Source of the DNA: Mariprofundus sp.
GTDB taxonomy: Bacteria > Pseudomonadota > Zetaproteobacteria > Mariprofundales > Mariprofundaceae
Length of the DNA stretch: 27,261 bases
Assembly (NCBI GenBank): GCA_030951065.1
Contig: JAUZQH010000028.1
Coordinates: 1 to 27,261 of the forward strand
Direction of reading: 5' to 3'
Position numbers and translations under genes: made by a program. The notes under the pieces were generated by a model, which ran no database searches, was not told the DNA's origin, and was given only the letters and a program-made list of their open reading frames with translations. Below are positions 17,797 to 26,374 of the stretch, piece by piece (the first letter of the stretch is position 1; each line of letters begins with the position of its first letter).

Positions 17797-18090
17797 ATGT
17801 CATGCATGCAGAATAACCCTCAACAGGCCCTGGAAGAACGAATTCAGGCTTTAACCGAACATCTGGCGACTATTCGCCGCAACATGGAGCAAACCATTGC
17901 CGATAATCATCGCATGCGTGAAGTCGTGCGTATTGCCGAAAACGAGCTGCGTAAACGGCGAGACCAGGTTCGACAACTGGAAAGTGAACTGGAAAATCTG
18001 CAAACCGGACGTCTGGAAGCAAAAGCCCGGGTAGAACACGCTATGGAAAAACTGGACGAACTGATGACCGGACAAGGTGAACCATCATGA
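17797..18090 (+). CDS. Coiled-coil protein upstream of zapA (ZapB-like / TIGR02449-like)
   Basis: The 97-residue protein is almost wholly alpha-helical coiled coil, with heptad-like runs such as ALEERIQALTEHLATIRRNME and QVRQLESELENLQTG. In many gammaproteobacteria a short coiled-coil gene of the TIGR02449 family precedes zapA, so a part in Z-ring assembly is inferred from position. The start is uncertain: ATG 17797 and ATG 17806 are both possible, a TTG at 17770 extends the frame, and no ribosome binding site stands out. Its TGA overlaps the zapA ATG (ATGA at 18087-18090), so translation is coupled. Confidence 0.8.
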   Translation: MSCMQNNPQQALEERIQALTEHLATIRRNMEQTIADNHRMREVVRIAENELRKRRDQVRQLESELENLQTGRLEAKARVEHAMEKLDELMTGQGEPS

Positions 18091-18380
18091 GCCATTCAGT
18101 TGATATCACACTCATGGGCCGCAATTTTTCAATTCTGACCGATGAAGACCCTGACCAGGTTTTGGCTGCTGCGGAAATGGTCCAGAAACATGTTGATGAA
18201 CTCAGAAATATGGGAGCATCAGTGGCTTCCGACCGTTTGCTGGCACTGGTATCCCTGAATCTGGCCGGAGAGTTACTGAAAAGCGACCGGACTAAAATTG
18301 ATGGTCTGGAAGACTTGATATCTGAACTGGATGGAGTAGTGTTACAAGCAGAGGGTTTAGCGAAAGCACCCCTGCGTTGA
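18087..18380 (+). CDS. zapA: Cell division protein ZapA
   Basis: ZapA binds FtsZ filaments and stabilises the Z ring at midcell. The 97-residue protein shows the N-terminal globular head (VDITLMGRNFSILTDEDP, then a helix AAEMVQKHVDELRNM) and a long C-terminal helix (DRLLALVSLNLAGELLKSD) for dimer and tetramer formation. AAGGTGA lies just upstream inside the preceding gene, which it overlaps by 4 bp. The last five codons and stop (18366-18380) are also the 5' strand of the predicted closing stem of 6S RNA, an overlap discussed below. Confidence 0.95.
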   Translation: MSHSVDITLMGRNFSILTDEDPDQVLAAAEMVQKHVDELRNMGASVASDRLLALVSLNLAGELLKSDRTKIDGLEDLISELDGVVLQAEGLAKAPLR

Positions 18381-18545
18381 GCGAGTGGCATACATGTTGC
18401 CTGAGCCGATACTTGTCGAATGGGAGCTTACCTACTTTGGCCATGCGCGTCCCCCTTTCGGGATACCTGAGGCCGAGGTGCGGCGCCCACCTCTTGTTAG
18501 AGGGTTCGGCGACTATATGCCATTACGTCAGCGCGGGGGTGCCCT
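18366..18545 (+). ncRNA. ssrS: 6S RNA
   Basis: 6S RNA mimics an open promoter and binds the sigma70 RNA polymerase holoenzyme. The location between zapA and fau is the classic proteobacterial one. The 5' half contains TTGCCTGAGCCGATA, matching the conserved CCTGAGCCGATA of the E. coli RNA; the 3' half carries AGAGGGTTCGGCGAC. Inner closing pairs are TGGCATA (18386-18392) with TATGCCA (18516-18522). An outer stem pairs GCACCCCTGCGTTGA (18366-18380) with TCAGCGCGGGGGTGC (18528-18542), two of 15 pairs being G-U, then CCTTTT. The outer stem gives ~180 nt, the usual length; a core of 18383-18530 is the conservative alternative. Confidence 0.9.
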
Positions 18546-18605
18546 TTTCTCCCGCCCGGGTATGCATAATTCCCTTCATCGTACATTCAGACATATTCCA
18601 AACAT

Positions 18606-19184
18606 ATGAACAAACCAGTTGATAAAAACACACTCCGGGCTTCTTCGCTGGCATATCGGAAAAACATGCCGGACAATGAGCGCCGTAAAAGCTCTGAAAT
18701 CATCCTCGAGACATTGATCGCTCACCTGCAGAATAACCCGAATACCCCTGCCAATCTGCTGGTTTATCGCTCACTCCCATCGGAAGTGAGTACGGAAAGA
18801 CTGTTTCAGTTTCCCGGCTATCAGATTTTTGCTCCGGTCACCCATCATCACGAACATATGGAATGGCTGTCAACAACGCCACAAACAAAATGGAAAAACG
18901 GCTTGTTCGGAGTTGCAGAACCAGCATCCGGTATGCTCTGGACAGGCCATCAAAAGACAGTATTGCTCTGCCCTATGGCAGCATTTGACCGGCAAGGCAA
19001 TCGCCTCGGAATGGGAAAGGGATGTTTTGACTACTGGCTTGGCCAACACCGTCATCAATTGATTCAGGTGATTGGCCTGGCTTTTTCCGGCCAGGAGGTC
19101 GCACATATCCCGACTGACGGGCATGATGCGCCGATGGATTATGTGATAACTGAAAAAGAGGTAATTGAATGCCTGAAGCTATGA
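18606..19184 (+). CDS. fau: 5-formyltetrahydrofolate cyclo-ligase
   Basis: This enzyme converts 5-formyl-THF to 5,10-methenyl-THF with ATP, returning a folate storage form to one-carbon metabolism. The 192 residues match the E. coli YgfA length. Signatures: the N-terminal basic RASSLAYRKNM, the Lys/Arg-rich NERRKSSE, and the C-terminal block AFDRQGNRLGMGKGCFDYWL, which holds the ATP/Mg loop. The canonical Tyr of GxGYYD-type motifs is Cys-Phe here. No clear ribosome binding site precedes ATG 18606. It follows 6S RNA, as in many proteobacteria, and overlaps the next gene by 16 bp. Confidence 0.95.
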   Translation: MNKPVDKNTLRASSLAYRKNMPDNERRKSSEIILETLIAHLQNNPNTPANLLVYRSLPSEVSTERLFQFPGYQIFAPVTHHHEHMEWLSTTPQTKWKNGLFGVAEPASGMLWTGHQKTVLLCPMAAFDRQGNRLGMGKGCFDYWLGQHRHQLIQVIGLAFSGQEVAHIPTDGHDAPMDYVITEKEVIECLKL

Positions 19185-19963
19185 AAATTCTGGTGATTGG
19201 AGATATTCTCGGCAAAGCCGGGCGGCGTGCTTTGACAGAACATTTGCCATCATTGATTGATATGCATCAGGTTGATTTTGTGGTTGCCAATGGGGAAAAC
19301 CTGGCTCATGGCTTTGGTCTGACCGAAAGAGTGGCCGATGAAATGTTTGCGATAGGTGTCAATGTCTTTACCAATGGCAACCATTGCTGGGATCAACGTG
19401 ATTTTCTCCAGCATATCGAGGAGGATGATCGTTATGTTCGTCCGATGAATTTCACAACCTTTGCGCCTGGGCGTGGCTGGACAGTGCAGGAAACCGCAGC
19501 CGGTTATAAAGTGGCAGTCATTAATTTGATCGGCCAGACCTTTATGGGTCCATGGGATTGCCCGTTTGCGGCGGCAGATCGGGCTATGGATGAGATTCCT
19601 GATGATGTCAGTGCCATTCTGGTAGATATGCATGCTGAGGCAACCAGTGAAAAAATGGGTATGGGGTGGTATCTGGATGGTCGCGTCTCTTTTGTCTATG
19701 GCACACACACGCATGTGCCGACCTGCGATGAAATCATTCATGCTTCAGGTACAGCATATCAATCCGATATCGGCATGACCGGCTCCTATCAGTCTATCAT
19801 CGGTATGAAAATCGATGGCGCATTAACGCGCATGGTGCAACGTCTGCCTCAACGCTTTGAAGCGGTAGAACGCGGAGCCTCAATTTTCGCAACACTTGTA
19901 AGCATTGATCCATCAACAAGGTTAACGACAGCCATTGAACGTATTCATATTCCACCGGCTTGA
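19169..19963 (+). CDS. ymdB: YmdB/TIGR00282-family metallophosphoesterase
   Basis: This is a dimetal phosphoesterase; the family is known to hydrolyse cyclic nucleotide phosphodiesters such as 2',3'-cAMP in vitro. The 264 residues match the family. Metal ligands are visible as GDILGKAGR (Asp), VANGENLAHG (Asn/Glu), TNGNHCWDQ (Asn-His), VDMHAEATSEK (His) and GTHTHVPT (two His). ATG 19169 is chosen because AGAGGT lies 7 bp upstream; ATG 19181, which forms ATGA with the fau stop, would remove four residues. It is translationally coupled to fau, and its stop lies within a terminator hairpin. Convergent with rpoD. Confidence 0.93.
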   Translation: MPEAMKILVIGDILGKAGRRALTEHLPSLIDMHQVDFVVANGENLAHGFGLTERVADEMFAIGVNVFTNGNHCWDQRDFLQHIEEDDRYVRPMNFTTFAPGRGWTVQETAAGYKVAVINLIGQTFMGPWDCPFAAADRAMDEIPDDVSAILVDMHAEATSEKMGMGWYLDGRVSFVYGTHTHVPTCDEIIHASGTAYQSDIGMTGSYQSIIGMKIDGALTRMVQRLPQRFEAVERGASIFATLVSIDPSTRLTTAIERIHIPPA

Positions 19964-19988
19964 TACAACAAGCCGGTGATATTATTGT
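19953..19988 (+). terminator. Terminator overlapping the ymdB stop codon
   Basis: CACCGGCTTG (19953-19962) and CAAGCCGGTG (19969-19978) form a perfect 10-bp stem around ATACAA, followed by the T-rich ATATTATTGT. The ymdB stop TGA (19961-19963) is inside the hairpin. Confidence 0.7.
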
Positions 19989-20009
19989 ACACAAAGAGAG
20001 TGCATGCAG

Positions 20010-20053
20010 GGAGATGCCGATTTTTGCCAGGATGACAATAAATCGGCATCTCC
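20010..20053. repeat. Perfect 14-bp hairpin, copy 2 of TTTTTGCC family, next to rpoD stop
   Basis: GGAGATGCCGATTT (20010-20023) pairs exactly with AAATCGGCATCTCC (20040-20053) around a 16-nt loop. The core TTTTTGCCAGG...CAATAAATC is shared with 7370-7395. The right arm touches the rpoD stop codon (20054-20056). It probably defines or protects the 3' end of the rpoD mRNA; no T tract follows on the minus strand, so a REP-like role is as likely as termination. Confidence 0.7.
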
Positions 20054-22039
20054 TCAGCGAATGCTGCCTTCCAGCTGAACAGCTTTCTCCGGAGAATCAG
20101 CGAATGTCTTCAACTTCTGCGCACGCGATGGGTGGCGCAGTTTACGTAAGGCTTTCGCTTCAATCTGACGAATACGCTCACGGGTAACGCCGAACTGTTT
20201 GCCTACTTCTTCCAGCGTATGGTCGGTATTCATACCGATCCCGAAACGCATACGCAGCACTTTCTGTTCCCGATCGGTCAGGTTTTTCAGCACATCCAGC
20301 GTGGCCTCGGAAAGCGCTGCACTCACCGTTGCATCAAGCGGATTTTCTGCATTTTCATCTTCAACGAAATCACCCAGTTGTGAATCCTCATCATCACCGA
20401 TTGGTGTTTCGAGTGAAACCGGTTCCTTGGCTACTTCCAGAATCTGTTCTACTTTTTCAACCGGCAGTTCCAGATGTTCAGCCAGTTCTTCCGGTGTCGG
20501 CTCACGCCCTATCTCCTGAGCAATCTGGCGCGAAACACGCATCATTTTATTGATGGTTTCAATCATATGTACCGGAATACGAATCGTGCGGGCCTGATCG
20601 GCAATAGAGCGCGTAATAGCCTGGCGAATCCACCATGTAGCATAGGTAGAGAACTTGTAACCACGCCGCCACTCGAATTTTTCCACCGCCTTCATCAAAC
20701 CGATATTACCTTCCTGGATCAGGTCGAGAAATCCAAGCCCACGATTGGTGTACTTTTTGGCAATGGAAATGACCAGGCGCAAATTGGCTTCGATCATTTC
20801 GCGTTTGGCCTGACGCATTTTGGCTTCACCCATGGTCAGTTTACGAGCCACTTCCTTCAGCTCGACAATATCCATTTCGGTTTCCTGCTCAACTCGTTTG
20901 AGCCGACGCTGGTTTTCCTTGATTTTACCCGTGACGTCTTCAATTTTTTCTACCCAGGCCGCATCCCTGTTCTGCCTGATCACATCGTCGATCCAGCGTT
21001 CACTGGTTTCATTCGGCGGAAATGTTTCCAGAAACAATTTGCGCGGCATTCTTGCCTTCAGGGCAAAGTCGCGGATCGTACGCTCAAAACGGCGAACGCG
21101 CTCAATAGCATTTTTGAAGCGCTGTACAAGCTGGTCAAGCTGACGCGGTGAAAAAGGAATACTGACCAGTTCAAGCAGCATGGCATCAAGCACTTCGCGA
21201 CTTTTAAGTTGCAACTTTTCATCATTCGGCTTCTTGGCCAGCTTCTTTTTCAGTGATATGAACTCGTCATGCAGCACTTTAGCATTACTAAAGTGCCCCA
21301 GCGCTTCTTCCAGTTGCTCTTCCTTGGTAATAACGGTTTCCAGCATCGGCGTGCCGTCCGGAGTGGCCGTACGAGCCTTGATCGCAGCCGTCAGTTGCTC
21401 ACCATCAAGCTTGGTTTCAACTTCATCGGGCTCATCGTCCTCATCTTCACTGCGGCTCATGCGATTTTCATATTCCTTGATGGCAGCTGCATTGATGACT
21501 TTTTCATCCACATCAATGATGTCCCGGAAATTCGGTTCCTCATCATTTTCCAGTGCTTCATCGCGGATTTCAGCGATACGTTCGCCCAATAACATAATTT
21601 CGCGGAAGGTTGACGGGCACAGGCAAATTGATTCGTGAACCTGCATACGTCCTTCTTCGATGCGGCGGGCAATTTCAATCTCGCCTTCACGGGTCAACAG
21701 TTCAACCGTACCCATTTCACGCAGATACATACGTACCGGATCATCAATGCGGACGACCGTTCCCAGTTGCGATGTATCGGCACGCAAAGCAGAATCTTCC
21801 TTGCGCAGACGATCTTTGCGCATGGCATAAGCGCCTGTAGGGGCTCGTTCCGGATCAACGACTTCCACACCCATTTCTGTGAAAACATTGATCAGCTGCT
21901 CAACACGATTGGCAGAAACCAGCCCGCCCGGCAAATGATTATTCAGATCTTCATAGGTGATAAAACCGGCCTGTTTCCCCTTGGCCATCAATGTGCCCAA
22001 TTCGCGGATTGTGACCTGTTCCTGACTGTTCTTTGACAT
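20054..22039 (-). CDS. rpoD: RNA polymerase primary sigma factor RpoD (sigma70)
   Basis: This is the housekeeping sigma factor that directs core RNA polymerase to -10/-35 promoters. It has 661 residues, with region 1.1 (about 10-80), region 1.2 ([19 protein letters not shown]), and a long acidic non-conserved region (about 140-390). Regions 2.1-2.4 lie at about 425-500 ([35 protein letters not shown]), followed by region 3. Region 4.2 is near 625-645 ([15 protein letters not shown]). Start ATG 22039 uses GGAG located in the last codons of dnaG, only 4 bp upstream; a GTG at 22060 would overlap dnaG. Last gene of the rpsU-yqeY-dnaG-rpoD cluster. Confidence 0.98.
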   Translation of the reverse strand: MSKNSQEQVTIRELGTLMAKGKQAGFITYEDLNNHLPGGLVSANRVEQLINVFTEMGVEVVDPERAPTGAYAMRKDRLRKEDSALRADTSQLGTVVRIDDPVRMYLREMGTVELLTREGEIEIARRIEEGRMQVHESICLCPSTFREIMLLGERIAEIRDEALENDEEPNFRDIIDVDEKVINAAAIKEYENRMSRSEDEDDEPDEVETKLDGEQLTAAIKARTATPDGTPMLETVITKEEQLEEALGHFSNAKVLHDEFISLKKKLAKKPNDEKLQLKSREVLDAMLLELVSIPFSPRQLDQLVQRFKNAIERVRRFERTIRDFALKARMPRKLFLETFPPNETSERWIDDVIRQNRDAAWVEKIEDVTGKIKENQRRLKRVEQETEMDIVELKEVARKLTMGEAKMRQAKREMIEANLRLVISIAKKYTNRGLGFLDLIQEGNIGLMKAVEKFEWRRGYKFSTYATWWIRQAITRSIADQARTIRIPVHMIETINKMMRVSRQIAQEIGREPTPEELAEHLELPVEKVEQILEVAKEPVSLETPIGDDEDSQLGDFVEDENAENPLDATVSAALSEATLDVLKNLTDREQKVLRMRFGIGMNTDHTLEEVGKQFGVTRERIRQIEAKALRKLRHPSRAQKLKTFADSPEKAVQLEGSIR

Positions 22040-22043
22040 ACGG

Positions 22044-23777
22044 TTATGCTCCTGTATCACTCAACTGTTCACTGAGTTGACGTTGTTGCTGCTGCAGCAC
22101 ACTCAACCGCTTTTGCAGCCGTACGGATTCATCCAGATTCAGCCCGCGCTTCATACGCCGGCGGATATCATTGGCTTCCATATCCAACACCAAACTCTTG
22201 TATTCAATATCCTGGACGGTTGCCTGATTCACCCAGCGAGAAATCATGGTCTGGTAATCAGGGAATTCCTGTGCCAGCTGTCTCGCGATGTCGGTATTGT
22301 CGTCTTCAGCATCCGCTTGCATCGAAAAAGCGCGCGAATATATCAAATTAATGCCATCCTTGTCAACAAAAAACCCGGCTGCAATATCAGGAAGACTGTG
22401 AAAACGCGCGGGCCGCTGCAGCAAACCAGCCAGAAAACGCTCCTGAACATGATTCAATTCACTCTGTTGTTTTGATTGCAGTTCGTTTGGCCTGAGTGCT
22501 GGACGCTGCCTGCCTTGCTGCAATGAAATACCGGTGGCCTGTTCCACTTCCTGTCGCCATGCCTGCTGCAGATAGTTATCGGTCATCGTGGCCAGCATGG
22601 CATCCGCTTTTTTAGCCATTCGGGCCCGACCATCGGCTCCCTGACCGGCCAATAGCTTCAGACCTGTCAACCACGTCTCCAGAACAGGTTTACTGTCTTC
22701 ATCAATCCGTTGCTGAAACGCTTCTCCGCCTTTGGCTTTAAGCAAAGAATCAGGGTCTTCCCCTTCAGGCAGATAAAGAAATCTTGGTGTCAGTTCAGCC
22801 TTCAAAAGTGGCAGCATTCTGTCCAGCGCCCGCCAGGCAGCCTGCCTGCCGGCACGATCACCATCGAAAGCAAATACCGGTGAATCACACAGGCGAAAAA
22901 TCTCGCGAATCTGGGCCTCGCCAATCGCGGTACCCAGTGGTGCCAGTCCAATTTTCAGGCCATGCGCTGCCAGTGCCAGCACATCCATATAACCTTCAAC
23001 AATGACCAGTTGCTTTGTTTTACGAATGCTATCGCGGTGTTCTGAAAAGCCGTAGAGCAAACTGGATTTGTGAAACCATCTGGTTTCTGGCGAATTGAGA
23101 TATTTGGGTTCACCCTCACCCAGTACACGACCACCGAAGCCAACCACGCGGCCGCGCCGATCACAAATAGTAAACATCAGGCGATCGCGGAAACGATCTC
23201 CATAGCCATGATCACCCTTGAATAAAAGACCGACTGCCTCCAGCTGACTATTGGTGCGGGCATCACTGCCAAACACCTTGTTCATAAAGCCGTATCCCGC
23301 CGGTGTATAACCCAGTCTGTAATCGCGGATAATGGCTGCCGGAAGCCCCCGATTTTTCAAATATTCCCTGGCTTTACCGCCCTGTTCCCCGTGCAGGGCG
23401 CGGCTCATGGCATCCGAAGCCCGGTCCAGCATATCGAAAGCCTGTTGCTGACGCGCTTCATCACCCGGTTTTCGCTCACTGTCTTGCGGAATTTCCAAGC
23501 CTGATTTTTCGGCCAGATATTCCACCGCTTCGGGAAATGAATAACCGTCGTGCTCCATCAGAAACTGGAAAACACCACCCCCCTTACCACAGCCAAAACA
23601 ATAATAGAGCTGTTTGTCGGGCGAGACAGAGAACGATGGTGATTTCTCATGATGAAACGGGCACAAGCCCATCAGATTGGTGCCGGATTTTTTCAGTTCG
23701 ACATGACGTCCGATAATTTCAACAATATCGGAACGCGCCATGACCTCATCAAGGAATGATGGTGGGAAGTGAGACAT
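22044..23777 (-). CDS. dnaG: DNA primase
   Basis: DnaG makes RNA primers for Okazaki fragments and leading-strand initiation and docks on DnaB helicase. It has 577 residues. The N-terminal CHC2 zinc ribbon has Cys39, His42, Cys60 and Cys63. The catalytic core holds YLKNRGL and the TOPRIM motifs VEGYMDV (about 257-263) and [11 protein letters not shown] (about 301-311). The C-terminal ~130 residues are helical and would bind DnaB. Start ATG 23777 has AAAGGT upstream. It lies 59 bp after yqeY and 4 bp before rpoD, so the two downstream genes are tightly linked. Confidence 0.97.
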   Translation of the reverse strand: MSHFPPSFLDEVMARSDIVEIIGRHVELKKSGTNLMGLCPFHHEKSPSFSVSPDKQLYYCFGCGKGGGVFQFLMEHDGYSFPEAVEYLAEKSGLEIPQDSERKPGDEARQQQAFDMLDRASDAMSRALHGEQGGKAREYLKNRGLPAAIIRDYRLGYTPAGYGFMNKVFGSDARTNSQLEAVGLLFKGDHGYGDRFRDRLMFTICDRRGRVVGFGGRVLGEGEPKYLNSPETRWFHKSSLLYGFSEHRDSIRKTKQLVIVEGYMDVLALAAHGLKIGLAPLGTAIGEAQIREIFRLCDSPVFAFDGDRAGRQAAWRALDRMLPLLKAELTPRFLYLPEGEDPDSLLKAKGGEAFQQRIDEDSKPVLETWLTGLKLLAGQGADGRARMAKKADAMLATMTDNYLQQAWRQEVEQATGISLQQGRQRPALRPNELQSKQQSELNHVQERFLAGLLQRPARFHSLPDIAAGFFVDKDGINLIYSRAFSMQADAEDDNTDIARQLAQEFPDYQTMISRWVNQATVQDIEYKSLVLDMEANDIRRRMKRGLNLDESVRLQKRLSVLQQQQRQLSEQLSDTGA

Positions 23778-23836
23778 ATACCTTTATGTAGTATACGAAA
23801 CGTAAATAAGCAAGTCCGCCCTCATGATTAAATCGG

Positions 23837-24274
23837 CTAAGCCAACCGGGCTTTAACGATTCCCGAGAGTTTACCCATATCGGCCCGTCCTGCAGCCCTG
23901 TCTTTAACGATCGCCATCACCTTTCCCATATCGCGCATGCCGGTAGCGCCGGTTTGGCTGATAGCCTGATCAACCATGGCATCCAGCTCATCACCGGACA
24001 ACGGTTCGGGCAGATAGGCCTGAATAATTTCCACTTCGGCCAGTTCCTTATCTTTCAAATCATCACGGCCTGCATCGGCATATTGTGATGCGGCATCAAT
24101 GCGCTGCTTGACCAGTTTTGCCAATACGGCCATGGCTTCTGTTTCATCCAGCCCACGACCAAGCTCTATTTCCTTATCCTTGATAGCGGCACGCAACATG
24201 CGAATGCAGGATAATTTCTGCTTGTCACCTGCCTTCATAGCCGTTTTCATATCTTCAGTTAACTGCTTAAGCAT
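23837..24274 (-). CDS. yqeY: GatB/YqeY domain protein
   Basis: This 145-residue helical protein resembles the C-terminal tail domain of GatB (the amidotransferase that makes Gln-tRNA) and is usually encoded between rpsU and dnaG in proteobacteria. Signatures are RMLRAAIKDKEIE, LVKQRIDAASQYADAGR, EVEIIQAYLPEPLS and MGKVMAIVKDRAAGRADMG. The role is unclear; tRNA binding is inferred from GatB. ATG 24274 follows GGAG at 5-bp spacing; the frame is open eight codons further upstream. It lies behind the rpsU terminator, which itself carries a promoter-like -10 directed at this gene. Confidence 0.94.
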   Translation of the reverse strand: MLKQLTEDMKTAMKAGDKQKLSCIRMLRAAIKDKEIELGRGLDETEAMAVLAKLVKQRIDAASQYADAGRDDLKDKELAEVEIIQAYLPEPLSGDELDAMVDQAISQTGATGMRDMGKVMAIVKDRAAGRADMGKLSGIVKARLA

Positions 24275-24385
24275 GACCGCTCCGTTGATAGACCGCAAAC
24301 AAACTCAGATAGATGCCCGTCAGCTGTTTCGTCTGCTTATTGCATGCCTGTACGCCTGTTGCGGTAAAAAGTTTTGTAATTTTGA

Positions 24386-24412
24386 ATTATAAACAAAAAA
24401 TGCCGGACACAA
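24386..24412 (-). promoter_or_regulatory. Promoter candidate for yqeY-dnaG-rpoD, nested in the rpsU terminator
   Basis: A consensus TATAAT (24386-24391, minus strand) follows the U tract of the rpsU terminator. The best -35 candidate is TTGTGT (24407-24412) in the terminator loop, at a short 15-bp spacing. Transcription would start near 24379, about 105 nt before yqeY. Confidence 0.45.
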
Positions 24413-24425
24413 AGGCCCGGCATTT
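24391..24425 (-). terminator. Intrinsic terminator after rpsU
   Basis: On the minus strand AAATGCCGG (24417-24425) pairs perfectly with CCGGCATTT (24398-24406), followed by TTTTTG. It begins 24 bp after the rpsU stop, as the rpsU-dnaG terminator does in E. coli. Partial read-through would set the ratio of S21 to primase and sigma. Confidence 0.85.
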
Positions 24426-24448
24426 CGATGGCTTACGAATCGAGCGAT

Positions 24449-24664
24449 TTAATAATCGCGGTTCTCGCGCATGCGCACTCTGCGCAAACGTTTCATCAAA
24501 CGCTTGCGTGCAGCAGCTTCTTTTCGTTTTCTGGCAATGGAAGGCTTCTCATAAGCTTCGCGACGACGGCATTCGGAAATGACCCCACCTTTTTCAACCT
24601 GTTTGCGAAAACGCTTCAGCGCAATCTCAAATGGTTCTTCTGAATTTACTCTAATTCCTGGCAT
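24449..24664 (-). CDS. rpsU: 30S ribosomal protein S21
   Basis: S21 is the small basic protein of the 30S platform needed for initiation on natural mRNAs. The 71-residue sequence is diagnostic: [34 protein letters not shown] and a basic tail [19 protein letters not shown]. It is preceded by AAGGTGGTG about 11 bp before ATG 24664. It is the first gene of the macromolecular synthesis cluster and divergent from murJ across 105 bp. Confidence 0.98.
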   Translation of the reverse strand: MPGIRVNSEEPFEIALKRFRKQVEKGGVISECRRREAYEKPSIARKRKEAAARKRLMKRLRRVRMRENRDY

Positions 24665-24704
24665 ATATAAAACATCACCACCTTAGCCCGCTCGGCCATA
24701 AATT

Positions 24705-24762
24705 CGCCCTTCTGTGTGTGCGGCGCTAGGTTCGCTAGCGCTGAATGCAGCATAAAAGGGCG
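24705..24762 (+). promoter_or_regulatory. Nested hairpins covering the murJ ribosome binding region
   Basis: CGCCCTT (24705-24711) pairs with AAGGGCG (24756-24762), and inside it GCGCTAG (24723-24729) pairs with CTAGCGC (24735-24741). The outer right arm contains the purine stretch immediately before murJ ATG 24770. This could be a leader structure that limits murJ translation, or a protein site in the shared rpsU-murJ promoter region. Confidence 0.4.
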
Positions 24763-24769
24763 GCGGATT

Positions 24770-26374
24770 ATGGCAATAGAACAGGGCAAGTCAAATCAAG
24801 CCACCGGAAGCTCATCTTCCGGTCTGTTGCGTGCGGCTTCCAAAGTGGGCAGTTGGACAATGTTATCGCGTGTATTGGGTTTTGTGCGCGATATTCTCAT
24901 TGCGCGGGTATTGGGCGCAGGGCCGCTGGCCGATGCCTTTTTTGTGGCTTTTAAACTGCCCAATTTCTTTCGGCGTATGTTTGCCGAAGGTACGCTGACT
25001 GTTGCTTTGGTGCCTGTCTTATCGGATCAGCGCGAGCAAGGTGAAGCACAGGCACATGACTTTCTCAATGCGCTGGCCACGCTGCTGTTGATTGCCCTGC
25101 TCGGGTTTACCTTGCTCGGCATGATGGCGATGCCGTGGCTGTTGTATGTGTTTGCGCCCGGATTTTCTGATGAAGCGGATCGCTGGGCGATGTCGCTGGA
25201 GCTGGCGCGTTTGATGTTTCCGTATCTGGCCATGATTTCTCTGGCTGCACTATCTTGGGCGGTACTCAATACTTATAAACATTTCGCAGTACCTGCGGCG
25301 AGCCCTGCGTTATTGAATGTGGCGATTATCGCTGCGGCGTTGCTACTGGCTCCATCTTTTGATAATCCGGCGAGAGCCCTGGCGATTGGTGTGTTGGTGG
25401 GCGGTTTTTTACAACTCGCCATTCAATTTCCGGCATTGAAACGCATCGGATGGCTGCCACGCTTTAATTTCGATTTTAAGCAGCCTGCAATTCTTGAAAC
25501 GCTGACCCTGTTTGGCCCTGCTGTGCTGGCCATCGCAGCGGTGCAGATTAATATTTTAGTCGGCACTATTCTCGCCACCTTGCTGGATGCCGGTGCGGTA
25601 TCCTACCTCTATTATTCTGATCGTATTGTACAATTGCCCTTGGCGTTATTTGGCATTGCTATGAGTACAGCGCTTTTGCCGACCTTATCCAGCCATTTAT
25701 CCAAGGGTAATAGGCTGGCTGCGGCTGAAGATCTGCGTGCAGGTCTGGCCTGGTTAACCTGGATTACCTTGCCTGCCATGCTTGGAGCTTTGTATCTGGC
25801 GGAACCGATAGTGGTGACCTTGTTTGAGCGAGGTGCTTTCAGTCATGTTGATAGTGTGGCCACAGCCCATACGCTGCAGGCCTATGCTGTTGGGCTTATT
25901 GCTTTTTGTTGGATTAAATTGTTTGCATCGGCTTGTTATGCACGCAAAGATGCCAAAGCGCCGATGCGCTATGCGGCTATCAGTGTGGCGGTTAATATTG
26001 TTTTGGCGGTGATCTTGATGCAGTTCTGGGCTTATGTGGGGTTGGCTCTGGCAACATCTCTGGCGGCTTTTGTGAATGTCGTGATGTTGTATAGGCGTTT
26101 GACTCAAACCTACGGCTCGTTGCTGGATGCTGATATTTTAAAACGTTTGCTGACGGCTATCGTAGCCAGTGCTTTGATGTTGATTTATTTGATTGCTTTT
26201 GAGATGCAATGGGTGTTTCCGGCGGAGGGTTTGATGCAAGGCCTGTGGCTGACGGCGGCAATTGCGGGAGCGGTTGTGGTGTTTTTGTTGGCCGCATTGC
26301 TGCTGGGGGAACGGGCTTTGTTGATGCGCTTTTTGCGGCGTGGAAATTCAGAGGGGAATAATGATGCGGCGTGA
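24770..26374 (+). CDS. murJ: Lipid II flippase MurJ
   Basis: MurJ moves lipid-linked peptidoglycan precursor across the cytoplasmic membrane. The 534-residue protein has about 14 hydrophobic helices. The N-terminal block is highly characteristic: SWTMLSRVLGFVRDILIARV, GAGPLADAFFVAFKLPN and FFRRMFAEGTLTVALVPV, which include the essential Arg and Asp of the central cavity. Later matches include YLYYSDRIVQLPLALFGIA and LFERGAF. ATG 24770 is preferred; the in-frame GTG at 24716 would add 18 residues unlike the family. The ribosome binding site is weak (GGGCGGCGG) and may be folded. Leucine is written mostly as TTG/TTA, unlike the rest of the window. The next gene overlaps by 14 bp. Confidence 0.96.
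   Translation: MAIEQGKSNQATGSSSSGLLRAASKVGSWTMLSRVLGFVRDILIARVLGAGPLADAFFVAFKLPNFFRRMFAEGTLTVALVPVLSDQREQGEAQAHDFLNALATLLLIALLGFTLLGMMAMPWLLYVFAPGFSDEADRWAMSLELARLMFPYLAMISLAALSWAVLNTYKHFAVPAASPALLNVAIIAAALLLAPSFDNPARALAIGVLVGGFLQLAIQFPALKRIGWLPRFNFDFKQPAILETLTLFGPAVLAIAAVQINILVGTILATLLDAGAVSYLYYSDRIVQLPLALFGIAMSTALLPTLSSHLSKGNRLAAAEDLRAGLAWLTWITLPAMLGALYLAEPIVVTLFERGAFSHVDSVATAHTLQAYAVGLIAFCWIKLFASACYARKDAKAPMRYAAISVAVNIVLAVILMQFWAYVGLALATSLAAFVNVVMLYRRLTQTYGSLLDADILKRLLTAIVASALMLIYLIAFEMQWVFPAEGLMQGLWLTAAIAGAVVVFLLAALLLGERALLMRFLRRGNSEGNNDAA

Noticed and set aside
18377..18622. Open frames of 74-81 codons between zapA and fau (18377-18622 and 18385-18609)
   Set aside because: They run through the 6S RNA, whose conserved CCTGAGCCGATA and closing stem explain the sequence. 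The proteins are not family-like and lack a ribosome binding site.
20474..21151. 225-codon antisense frame inside rpoD
   Set aside because: It lies wholly opposite highly conserved rpoD regions and has no ribosome binding site or recognisable domain; it is a shadow of rpoD codon bias.
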